Shown here: positions 42,727 through 50,531 of the stretch, in pieces | Layout of the letters: each line of letters begins with the position of its first letter | How positions within the stretch are numbered: the stretch's first letter is position 1 | Origin: Reyranella sp. CPCC 100927 | Lineage (GTDB): Bacteria > Pseudomonadota > Alphaproteobacteria > Reyranellales > Reyranellaceae | Length of the DNA stretch: 64,000 nt | Direction: 5' to 3' | Assembly: GCF_007859315.1 (NCBI RefSeq) | Contig: NZ_VOHA01000019.1 | Span: forward strand, 1-64,000 | Notes under the pieces: generated by a model | The model's database searches: none | The model's input: only the letters and a program-made list of their open reading frames with translations | Told to the model about the DNA's origin: nothing | Position numbers and translations under genes: made by a program

Positions 42727-43587
42727 CTACCGACCGTAGACGATCATCACGACCGCGACCACGGCGACCGCGAGACCGACGACTTGCACCGGCCGCAGGC
42801 GCTCGTGCAGCAGCAGGCGCGCCAGCAGGACGGTGCTGGCGGGGTAGAGCGAGGTCAGGGTTGCGACGATGGCCAGCGGCGCCGCGCGGCTGGACAGCAA
42901 GTAAAGCGCGTTGGCGGCGCTGTCGAAGGCGCCCGACAGAACAGCCCATCCCCACAACGCCGCTGCCGGCATCGGGGCCTGCCGCCAGCGCCGCACCATG
43001 GCCAGCGCCACGCCGGTGAAGATCGCCGCCGAGGTGATGCGCGCGGCGACCAGCGGCCACAACCCCGATCCGTCGCCGGTCTGCTTCATCGTGACGTAGA
43101 AGACGCCGATGCCGAGGCCGGCGGCGATCGACAGGCCCAGTGCCCGGCGGGCCGAGCCGGCGGCCATGCCGGTGCGATCCGCCTCGCGGCTGATCAGCGC
43201 CACGGCCAGGGCAGCCAGGGCGATGCCTGCCGTCGGCAGCCAGCCCGGCCAGTCGCCGCTGCCGTAGGCGAACAGGACCGGCAGCGACAACGCCGACAGC
43301 GCCGTGACCGGCGCCACCACGCTCATGCGTCCCGTGGCCAGTGCCTGGTAGAGCAGGGTGATGCCGATCGCCGTCGATATGCCGCTGGCCGCGCCCCAGA
43401 TCAGATCGGGCCGCAGTACGCCGGACGCCGGCAGCAGCGCGGCCAGCACCACCAACGTGACGAGGCCCGCGATCTGGCCGACGCCCACGATGAAAAGAAC
43501 AGAAGCGCGCCGTGCCGCCAGTCCACCGACGAAGTCGCCGGCGCCATAGATGGCAGCGGCGGCCAACGCGAGCAGAACGCCGAGCAT
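42727..43587 (-). CDS. DMT-superfamily (EamA) transporter
   Basis: 286 residues, ten hydrophobic segments in two EamA halves. The first half begins LLALAAAAIYGAGDFVGGLAARR and the second GLSIAAGLGIGVFYVTMKQTG. The signature ending TSLYPASTVLLARLLLHERLRPVQVVGLAVAVVAV is typical. The family exports amino acids, nucleosides or other metabolites; the substrate is unknown. No strong ribosome site precedes the ATG, and an earlier in-frame ATG is possible. Divergent from the hydrolase fusion gene. Confidence 0.85.
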   Translation of the reverse strand: MLGVLLALAAAAIYGAGDFVGGLAARRASVLFIVGVGQIAGLVTLVVLAALLPASGVLRPDLIWGAASGISTAIGITLLYQALATGRMSVVAPVTALSALSLPVLFAYGSGDWPGWLPTAGIALAALAVALISREADRTGMAAGSARRALGLSIAAGLGIGVFYVTMKQTGDGSGLWPLVAARITSAAIFTGVALAMVRRWRQAPMPAAALWGWAVLSGAFDSAANALYLLSSRAAPLAIVATLTSLYPASTVLLARLLLHERLRPVQVVGLAVAVVAVVMIVYGR

Positions 43588-43770
43588 GCGGCACCGTACA
43601 AGGCCCGCTCGACACATGCCATCGCCAGTGCTGGTGGACGTGTTCAGCGGATAGCGATCATGGATGTGATGGATTCGGCGCGGTCCTCGTTGAGGCGCAG
43701 GGGACGTGTTACGGACCGTGCGGCCACTGCCATAGCCTGCGGGCATGGTGGGCGATGAGGGAGGTGTTCC

Positions 43771-45024
43771 ATGTCTGCATATCCGGCCCGAACATCGGAG
43801 AACCTTGCCGCGCTGTGCGCCGCCGACGGGGAATTTCGTCTCGCTGCCCGTTTCTGGAACGGCGGCATGCGGCTGCGCCTGGGCGAGACACTCCTGGGCG
43901 TGACGCTCGCCAACGGCGCGCCGCGTGCCGGTGATCCCGGCCGGCAGGGGGCTGGCGTCATCGATCTCGCAGCGCCTCAAGAAGCATGGGACGCCCTGCT
44001 TGCGGCCACGCCACTGCGCTTCGTCAATGACATCGCGCCGCTGGTCATGGCAGGCCAGATGGCGCTGGAAGGCGATCCGGTCGTCTATGCGCAGTACTAT
44101 CCGGCCGTGATGCGCGCCATCGAACTCCTGCGGCCGCCAAGGTCGTCGGGAGCAGTGCCGCCGCCGGTCGCGGCGGGACGTTTCGACAGTCCGGTCGGGC
44201 GCTACGTGCACCTGCAGCTTGGCGGCGCGGACTACCGTGTCTATTTCGAGGAGGCGGGGGCGGGCATCCCGCTCCTGCTGCAGCACACGGCCGGCTGTCA
44301 TGGCGCGCAGTGGCGCCACCTGTTCGAGCGGCCCGAGATTACCGACCATTTCCGGCTGATCGCCTATGACCTGCCGTTCCATGGCAAGTCGCTGCCGCCC
44401 GTCGGCCCCCAATGGTGGGCCAGCGAGTACCGCCTGACGGCCGCGTTCTTGCGTACGATCCCGGTGACGCTTGCATCGGTGCTCAAGCTCGATCGTCCGG
44501 TGTTCATGGGGTGCTCGGTCGGTGGTCTTCTGGCGCTGGACCTGGCGCGGCATCATGCCGAGGTGTTCCGTGCGGTGATCTCGGTGGAGGGTGCGCTGAA
44601 GGTCGATGCCGACCTGGAAGCGCTGAGCGCGCTGTGGCATCCCCAGGTCAGCAACGAGTACAAGGCGCGCATGATGGACTCATTGATGAGTCCGACATCG
44701 CCCGAGGCCTACCGCAAGGAAACCAGCCACGTCTACGCCGCCGGATGGCCACCGGCGTTCCTCGGAGACCTGCATTACTATCTGGCCGACTACGACCTGC
44801 GTGCCGAAGCGGCGAACATCGACACCGGCCGAACCGCCGTGCACATCCTCAACGGCGAATACGACTGGAGCGGCTCGATCGAGCATGGCCAGGCCGCGCA
44901 TGCGGCGATCGCCGGCTCGACGTGGGCGGCGATGCCAGGCGTCGGCCATTTCCCGATGTCGGAAAACCCCGACGCCTTCGTGCGCCATCTGCTGCCGATC
45001 CTCGAAACCATCAAGAGCCGCTAG
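43771..45024 (+). CDS. SCP2-like domain fused to an alpha/beta hydrolase
   Basis: 417 residues. Residues about 10-115 look like a sterol-carrier-protein-2-type lipid-binding domain (FRLAARFWNGGMRLRLGETL, WDALLAATPLRFVND, MALEGD). Residues about 145-415 are a hydrolase with IPLLLQHTAGCHGAQWRHLF, elbow FMGCSVGGLLAL, acid D in LNGEYDWSG and histidine in GVGHFPMSENPD. Such a fusion suggests hydrolysis of a hydrophobic or CoA-linked substrate presented by the SCP2-like part. ATGAGGGAGGTGTTCC precedes the ATG. Confidence 0.75.
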   Translation: MSAYPARTSENLAALCAADGEFRLAARFWNGGMRLRLGETLLGVTLANGAPRAGDPGRQGAGVIDLAAPQEAWDALLAATPLRFVNDIAPLVMAGQMALEGDPVVYAQYYPAVMRAIELLRPPRSSGAVPPPVAAGRFDSPVGRYVHLQLGGADYRVYFEEAGAGIPLLLQHTAGCHGAQWRHLFERPEITDHFRLIAYDLPFHGKSLPPVGPQWWASEYRLTAAFLRTIPVTLASVLKLDRPVFMGCSVGGLLALDLARHHAEVFRAVISVEGALKVDADLEALSALWHPQVSNEYKARMMDSLMSPTSPEAYRKETSHVYAAGWPPAFLGDLHYYLADYDLRAEAANIDTGRTAVHILNGEYDWSGSIEHGQAAHAAIAGSTWAAMPGVGHFPMSENPDAFVRHLLPILETIKSR

Positions 45025-45040
45025 TCTAGCGTCAGGAATA

Positions 45041-45145
45041 ACTGTCATCCCGGGCGCCCCTTCGACAGGCTCAGGAGAGGGATCTTTTGATGCAGACGCA
45101 CGGTGCGCCACGTCTGGAAGATCCCTCGCTACGCTCGGGATGACA
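45041..45145. repeat. Palindromic repeat family D
   Basis: GTCATCCCGGGCGCCCCTTCG on the left and TCGCTACGCTCGGGATGACAG on the right, with inner GAGGGATCTTTTGATG and GAAGATCCCTC. It sits between the hydrolase fusion and the flavoprotein gene. Confidence 0.75.
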
Positions 45146-45231
45146 GTCGCGACTCACACGAGCGCACGGCCGCCCGATGTCCGGGCCGGCCGGTATGGCG
45201 CGAGCGCGCGACCTGTCGCATAGTCGATGGC

Positions 45232-46143
45232 ATGAGCCGCATGTGGGATGTCATCGTGATCGGCGCCGGTCCGGCCGGCCTCAGTGCAGCGTCTGTCGTG
45301 GCGCGCGCGGGGCTGGCGTGCATGTGCATCGATCGGCTCGGCCCCGGCGGCCAGCTGATCAATTTCGGGCCACTTCATGACACGCCGGACCTGCCGGCGG
45401 GCACCACCGGTCCAGACCTGGTTGCGAGCCTGTCGGACACCATGCTGGAGGCCGGCGCCGAGTTGGCCGTCGCCGAGGTTGGCGCGTTGCGGCGTGACGG
45501 CGAGGGCTGGGTGGTCGCGACGGACGATGGCGAGCATCGCGCCCGCGGCGTGATCATCGCCACCGGACTGACGCAAGGCGCGCTGGGTATCGACGGTGAG
45601 GCGGGCTTCGAGGGACGCGGTCTGTCGTTCTGCGCCGCCTGCGACGGGCCGCTCTACGCCGGGCAGGATGTGATCGTCGCCGGCACCGACCATTGGGCGA
45701 TGCAGGAGGCGATCGAGCTGGCGCAGGTTGCCGCGCGGGTGACGATGGTGCATTCCGGCGGCCCCGTGTTCGGCGCGCACGAGCGGGTGGCGACCGCGAC
45801 GGCGCTGGGCAACATCGACATGGTCGAGGGCCGCATCGTGGCGCTCGACGGCGAGGACGGGCTGCAATCCGTCACGATCGCGCGCGACAGTGGCCGCGAC
45901 GTCCTGCCGGCGCGGGCCGTCTTTGTCTACACGCAGCGGATTCCGGCGGTCAGCTTTGCACGTGGGTCGCTTGACCTCGACGGCATGGGCCACATCATGG
46001 CGGATGAAGACTTGCGGCTGCCGGGCCGCACGCTGTTCGCTGCGGGCGACGTGCGGGCCCGGGCGCCGCAGCGGATCGCCAGCGCGATCGCCGATGGCGA
46101 GCGTGCCGGGCATGCCGCGGTGGCGGAACTGAAGACCAGCTAG
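45232..46143 (+). CDS. Thioredoxin reductase-like flavoprotein
   Basis: 303 residues, close to the about 310 of thioredoxin reductase. FAD motif VIGAGPAGLSAAS is at the N-terminus, the redox pair C134-AA-C137 lies in SFCAACDGPLYAG, and FAAGDVRARAPQRIASAIADG closes the FAD site. The second nucleotide site is odd: where NADPH-binding enzymes have G-G-G-N/D-S-A, this reads AGTDHWAMQEA, so the reductant may differ. The start could be the ATG at 45232 or the one at 45241; no clear ribosome site decides. It ends 10 nt before the UGSC selenoprotein gene and is a natural electron donor for it. Confidence 0.8.
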   Translation: MSRMWDVIVIGAGPAGLSAASVVARAGLACMCIDRLGPGGQLINFGPLHDTPDLPAGTTGPDLVASLSDTMLEAGAELAVAEVGALRRDGEGWVVATDDGEHRARGVIIATGLTQGALGIDGEAGFEGRGLSFCAACDGPLYAGQDVIVAGTDHWAMQEAIELAQVAARVTMVHSGGPVFGAHERVATATALGNIDMVEGRIVALDGEDGLQSVTIARDSGRDVLPARAVFVYTQRIPAVSFARGSLDLDGMGHIMADEDLRLPGRTLFAAGDVRARAPQRIASAIADGERAGHAAVAELKTS

Positions 46144-46153
46144 GGAGGTGCGC

Positions 46154-46672
46154 ATGCGCATCGTCAATCCGACTTTCGGCGTATCGGCGAGCGGCGGCGA
46201 GACAGTCGCCGTCAAGCCGGTCGACTGGCGTGCCGATCCGATCGCGTTGTTCTCCAACTCCAAGCCCAATGCGCGCGAGCTGCTCGAAGGCATCCGCGCC
46301 CGGCTGGCCGATCTGCGCCCGGTCGACAACATCACGTTCGTGCACAAGAACAGCGCCAGCCAGGGCGCACCGGCCGAACTGATCGAGCAGGTCGCCGCCA
46401 ACTACAGGGGTGCGCTGCTGGCGATAGCCGATTGAGGCTCCTGCTCATCGTGGAGTTTCCACGACTTCGTTGAACTGCAAAAGCGTGGCGTGGCGGCCTA
46501 TGTGATCGCCACCGAGACGTTCCGGCCGCTGGTCCTGGCGCAGGCCAAGGCCCGCAAGATCGAGCCGAAACTGATTATTGTGAAGCACCCGATCGGCGGT
46601 CTCAATGCCGAGGAACTTGCCGAGCGGATCGCAACGGCGTCGAACGGGTTGATCGCGGCCATCGGTACATAA
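46154..46672 (+). CDS. UGSC-family selenoprotein (in-frame TGA read as selenocysteine)
   Basis: 172 residues if the TGA at 46433-46435 is read as selenocysteine (residue 94). The frame reads ALLAIAD-U-GSCSSWSFHD and then FVELQKRGVAAYVIATETF, continuing uninterrupted to a TAA at 46670-46672. The U-G-S-C motif followed by S-S-W-S-h-H-D is the hallmark of the UGSC (seleno)protein family, whose function is unsettled but thiol/selenol redox-like. GGGAGGTGCGC precedes the ATG. A perfect 17-nt hairpin starts 12 nt after the TGA. Immediately upstream is a CxxC thioredoxin reductase-like gene. Without Sec decoding the product would stop at 93 residues and lose the active motif. Confidence 0.85.
46436..46464 (+). 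promoter_or_regulatory. Candidate bacterial SECIS hairpin
   Basis: Directly after the TGA come 12 nt, then TCGTGGA-GTT-TCCACGA (46448-46464), a perfect 7-bp stem with a 3-nt loop, or a 6-bp stem with loop AGTTT. In E. coli fdhF the SelB-binding upper stem-loop is 17 nt long and begins about 11 nt after UGA, so size and spacing agree. A G-U in the loop is also present. It lies inside the coding sequence, as bacterial SECIS elements do. Confidence 0.7.
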
Positions 46673-46820
46673 CCTCCCCATCCAGTGGGGCAGGAGCCCG
46701 AAGGGGTGAAAGGAACCCGACGGAGTCTCAGTTACCCAGACCACGTCGTCTCCCACCGACGTTTCGACGCCAAACGTCGAAACGTCGTATCGGGGCACCT
46801 CCCCATCAGAGCTGGGGAAG
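46673..46820. repeat. Family A repeat with a second palindrome inserted
   Basis: A degenerate family A copy (CCTCCCCATCCAGTGGGG, AGTCTCAGTTACCCAGACCA, CGGGGCACCTCCCC) is interrupted in its right half by a perfect 13-bp inverted repeat. The arms are CGACGTTTCGACG (46757-46769) and CGTCGAAACGTCG (46775-46787), with loop CCAAA. The inserted stem shares its TTCGACG core with the one nested at 4373-4403. Confidence 0.75.
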
Positions 46821-46836
46821 AGACACAGGACCCATC

Positions 46837-47877
46837 ATGAAGGACACGCCGGAGACCGAGCTGATCGACATTCCCGATGTCGACGCCGAGGCATGGAACG
46901 AGCTGGCGCTCGAGCACGGCTGGGGCGACGGCATGCCGCTGGCGATCCCGACCCAGGCCGCGGTCGACAAGTTCGTTGCCGTCTGTCGTGGCGACAACGA
47001 ACCGTTCGCGCCCGTATCGCCCCGCCAAGTGGTGCCGACGCTGGGCAGCCTGGCGGCCAACGCCGTGATGGCCGGCTGCAAGCCGGACTATTTTCCGGTC
47101 GTGCTGGCAGCGCTGCGCGCGGTGCTGACACCCAACTACAACCTGCACGGCACGTTGGCCACGACGCATCCCTGCGCGCCGATGCTGTTGGTCAGCGGCC
47201 CGATCCGCCAGACGCTCGACATCAACTGCGGCAGTAACTGCTTCGGCCAGGGATGGCGCGCCAACGCCACGATCGGGCGGGCGCTGCAGCTGATCCTGCT
47301 CAATGTCGGCGGCGCCAAGCCCGGCCTGATGGATCGCGCCACCCACGGATCGCCAGCGAAATACGCCTATTGCTTCGGCGAGAACGAGGAGGAGAGCCCG
47401 TGGACGCCGTATCACGTGCGGCGCGGCTTCGCCGCCGGCGACAGCGTGGTGACGGCGATGGCGGGCGAAGCGCCGCACAACATCAACGACCACGGCAGCA
47501 CCTCGGGCGAAGGCATCATGACCACGATCGAGAACACGATCGCGCAGTCCGGTGCCAACACCATCTACGGCAAGGGGCCGTACGTCCTGGTGTTGGGACC
47601 CGAGCATGCCGAAACGCTGCATCGCGACGGCTGGACAATCGAGGGCATGCAGAACCGCCTGTTCGAGCGGGCCCGCGTGCATGTCTCGCGCGTCTCGAAG
47701 GAAAACCAGGAGAGCTACGCCGGCTCGGACCACGTGCCGGTCAACGATTACTACAAGATCGCGCCGACGCCGGATGACATTCACATCCTGGTGGCCGGTG
47801 GTGCCGGCAAGCATTCGGCGTGGATCCCGTCGTTCGGCGGCACCGCGGTGCCGTCCGTCCGCATCGCCGGCGGCTAG
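46837..47877 (+). CDS. Conserved-cysteine protein of unrecognised family, partner of the UGSC gene
   Basis: 346 residues, soluble, no signal peptide. I do not recognise the family. Visible marks are GWGDGMPLAIPTQAAVDKF, NLHGTLATTHPCAPMLLVSG, DINCGSNCFGQGWRANATIG with C131 and C135, and KYAYCFGENEEESPW with C179. C135 and C179 are conserved in the paralog at 50532-51488; C131 is not. The close link to a selenoprotein and a thioredoxin reductase-like gene suggests redox or thiol chemistry, by inference. AGGACCCATC precedes the ATG. Confidence 0.7.
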   Translation: MKDTPETELIDIPDVDAEAWNELALEHGWGDGMPLAIPTQAAVDKFVAVCRGDNEPFAPVSPRQVVPTLGSLAANAVMAGCKPDYFPVVLAALRAVLTPNYNLHGTLATTHPCAPMLLVSGPIRQTLDINCGSNCFGQGWRANATIGRALQLILLNVGGAKPGLMDRATHGSPAKYAYCFGENEEESPWTPYHVRRGFAAGDSVVTAMAGEAPHNINDHGSTSGEGIMTTIENTIAQSGANTIYGKGPYVLVLGPEHAETLHRDGWTIEGMQNRLFERARVHVSRVSKENQESYAGSDHVPVNDYYKIAPTPDDIHILVAGGAGKHSAWIPSFGGTAVPSVRIAGG

Positions 47878-47996
47878 TCGCGCACGCACGCAAACAGAGA
47901 CAGCGCCGGATGCGATTTGCCGCACCCGGCTGCGCTTGCACACGCTGTGGTCACCCGATAGATAGTGAGCAATTGATCAGTTATGAGGGTGCGACC

Positions 47997-50369
47997 GTGG
48001 TCGACAAGGTCCAATGGACGACGCCCGCACAGCGTTCGCAGGGTGCTGCACCCGACGGTAACTTGATCGCGCTGCCAGCGGGCAGCCGTATCGGCAAGTA
48101 TCAGATCGTATCGGTGCTGGGGCAGGGCGGCTTCGGGATCACGTATCGCGCCCGGGACACCGAGCTCGACCGCGATGTGGCGATCAAGGAGTACCTGCCG
48201 ACCAGTTTCGCCGCGCGCCAGTCCGATTCGATGGTGCTGCCGCATTCGACCCAGTTGGCCGACGATTTCCGCTGGGGCCGCGACCGGTTCCTGGCCGAGG
48301 CCAAGACATTGGCGCACCTGGAGCATGCGACGGGCATCGTCAACGTCTATGACTTCCTGCAAGCCAACGGCACGGCCTACATGGTCATGGCCCTGGTGCC
48401 GGGCGAGACTCTGGAAGCGCGGCTGCGTCGCGACGGGCGTTTGCCGCAACCGGTCATCGAGCGTTTGCTCTATCCGCTGCTCGACGGGTTGGAGCAAGTG
48501 CATCGGGCGGGCTTCCTCCATCGCGATATCAAGCCGGCTAATATCCTGATCGACGCGCAGGGCGCGCCGTCGCTGATCGACTTCGGCGCCTCGCGCATGG
48601 CCTTGCAGGATCGCACCCAGGCGATGACCGCGGTCTATACGCCGGGCTACGCCGCCTTCGAGCAGATGTCGGCTGCACCGCAAGGGCCGTGGACGGATAT
48701 CTACGCGCTGGCCGGCACGCTCTATCACTGCATCGCGGGCGTGCCGCCGCCGCCGGCGCTCGATCGCATGGTCACCGACCGGCTGGTACCGGCGGTCGAG
48801 GCCGGCCGCGGCAGCTATGCACCCGGCCTGCTGGCGGCGATCGATGCCGGTCTGGCTTTGAAGGCCGATGCCCGGCCGCAGTCGATCGTCCAGTGGCGCG
48901 CACTGTTCGCGGGCGCAGCGGCATCGCCTGCCGCGATGCCGACAGACCCCGCGACGCGGCGCATGGACCATGCGCCGGCGACGCCGCGGCGGCGGGCGTG
49001 GTTGTGGCCGGCCATCGCGGCTGTGGTGGTGCTGTGCCTGGCCGTCGGTGGCGGCGGCTATGTCGTGCTGCAAGACCGCGCTCGCGCCGAACGCGAGCGG
49101 GTCGAGCTGCATGAGAAGGCGTGGGCGCAGGCCAAGGCCGCCAACACCGCCGCTGCCTACCAGGATTATATGAATCGGTATCCGACAGGCAGTCATGCCG
49201 CGGAGGCACGCCAGGCGATCGCCACGCTGGAGCAACAAAACAAAGGCGAGGAGGATGCCTGGGCGCAAGCGCGCGGTATCAACACCGACGCCGGCTATCG
49301 CGCCTACCTCGACCGCTATCCCGCTGGCCGCTTTGCCGCTGACGCGCGCCGCGAGGTCGAGCGCATCGAGGCCGAGGCGTGGGCCCAGGCCACGAACGCC
49401 AACACGGATGGCGGCTATCAAGAATACCTCCGCCGGTATCCGGCGGGACGCTTTGTCGTCGATGCGCGCAGCGCCGCGGAGCGCATCAGCCGCCTGCGGA
49501 CGCAGCAGCCGTTCCGCGACTGCGATCACTGTCCCCAGATGCTGGCGGTGCCGCGCGGCAGCTTCGTGATGGGAACGACGCCGGGCGAGGAAGACCGGGT
49601 GGAGGCGCCCTCGGATAGCCGTGGGGCGAGCCTGCCGCAGCACCCGGTGACGATCGGCAGGGACTTCGCGCTCGGCCGGTATCCCGTGACGCGCGGCGAG
49701 TTTGCCGCATTCGTGGCGGCAACCGGCTATGATGCCGGCGCGTCCTGCATCATCGTGACCAACGGCGGTGGCTATGCCGATACACAGGGAAGAAACTGGC
49801 GCAACCCGGGATTCCCGCAGACCGACCAGCACCCGGTGGTGTGTGTGTCGTGGAACGATGCGCGTGCCTACGTCGAGTGGCTGCGCAAGACGACCGGCAA
49901 GGACTACCGGCTGCCGTCGGAAGCGGAATGGGAATACGCGGCACGCGCTGGGACGACAACGGCGCGCTACTGGGGCGATTTCGCGGCCGACGCCTGCCGC
50001 TATGAAAACGTGTCGGACAAGAGTTTCGTCGACGGCCTGCGCATCACCAAGGACCGCAACAACTATTTCCAGTGTTCGGACGGCTACGTCTACACGTCGC
50101 CCGTCGGGTCGTTCGCGGCCAATCCCTGGGGTTTCTACGACATGCTGGGCAACGTGCTTCAGGCACAGTCGGACTGCCATCATGCCAGCTACAACGGGGC
50201 GCCGACGGATGGCCGCTCGTGGGACGACGGCGGCGACTGTTCCAAGCACGTCGTGCGCGGCGGCAACTGGGCCGAGGCCGCGTGGTTTGCGCGGACGGCG
50301 GCCCGCCGCGCCGGCCCGGCCGGCGTGCGTGTCAACTACGCAGGCTTCCGCGTGGCGCGCGGCAACTAG
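47997..50369 (+). CDS. Membrane Ser/Thr protein kinase fused to an FGE-sulfatase-like domain
   Basis: 790 residues from a GTG with GAGGGTGCGACC before it; an ATG at 47910 is the alternative. The kinase domain is at about 33-300: LGQGGFGITYRA, K64 in VAIKEY, HRDIKPANIL with HRD 175-177, and DFG 195-197. One membrane helix (WPAIAAVVVLCLAVGGGGYVV) is near 337-358. Three 37-residue repeats follow (AWAQAKAANTAAAYQDYMNRY and two like it). The C-terminal FGE-like domain starts MLAVPRGSFVMGT and includes RLPSEAEWEYAARAGTTT and NPWGFYDMLGNV. The active-site cysteines of true FGE are missing (VVRGGNWAEAAWFARTAAR), so this part is probably a sensor. Confidence 0.85.
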   Translation: MVDKVQWTTPAQRSQGAAPDGNLIALPAGSRIGKYQIVSVLGQGGFGITYRARDTELDRDVAIKEYLPTSFAARQSDSMVLPHSTQLADDFRWGRDRFLAEAKTLAHLEHATGIVNVYDFLQANGTAYMVMALVPGETLEARLRRDGRLPQPVIERLLYPLLDGLEQVHRAGFLHRDIKPANILIDAQGAPSLIDFGASRMALQDRTQAMTAVYTPGYAAFEQMSAAPQGPWTDIYALAGTLYHCIAGVPPPPALDRMVTDRLVPAVEAGRGSYAPGLLAAIDAGLALKADARPQSIVQWRALFAGAAASPAAMPTDPATRRMDHAPATPRRRAWLWPAIAAVVVLCLAVGGGGYVVLQDRARAERERVELHEKAWAQAKAANTAAAYQDYMNRYPTGSHAAEARQAIATLEQQNKGEEDAWAQARGINTDAGYRAYLDRYPAGRFAADARREVERIEAEAWAQATNANTDGGYQEYLRRYPAGRFVVDARSAAERISRLRTQQPFRDCDHCPQMLAVPRGSFVMGTTPGEEDRVEAPSDSRGASLPQHPVTIGRDFALGRYPVTRGEFAAFVAATGYDAGASCIIVTNGGGYADTQGRNWRNPGFPQTDQHPVVCVSWNDARAYVEWLRKTTGKDYRLPSEAEWEYAARAGTTTARYWGDFAADACRYENVSDKSFVDGLRITKDRNNYFQCSDGYVYTSPVGSFAANPWGFYDMLGNVLQAQSDCHHASYNGAPTDGRSWDDGGDCSKHVVRGGNWAEAAWFARTAARRAGPAGVRVNYAGFRVARGN

Positions 50370-50399
50370 CGCGCCTCTCGTTCGAATAGTCCGACCAGA

Positions 50400-50481
50400 C
50401 GGTCATCCCGAGCGCAGCGAGGGATCTCCCGCGAACGGAGACTCCTTTACCCCGGAGATCCCTCGCTGCGCTCGGGATGAC
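50400..50481. repeat. Palindromic repeat family D
   Basis: GTCATCCCGAGCGCAGCGAGG and CCTCGCTGCGCTCGGGATGAC are perfect mirror arms with inner GGGATCTCC and GGAGATCCC. It separates the kinase from the next gene. Confidence 0.85.
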
Positions 50482-50531
50482 TTCCACCAGGCCGAGATGC
50501 GCTCGTGTCGGTCTTGTGCCGAGTGCTCGCC

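Noticed and set aside
46433-46435. TGA in the UGSC gene as a nonsense mutation
   Set aside because: The motif on both sides is intact, the frame stays open for 78 more codons with family-like sequence, and a SECIS-like hairpin follows. Without the rest of the genome it cannot be excluded entirely.
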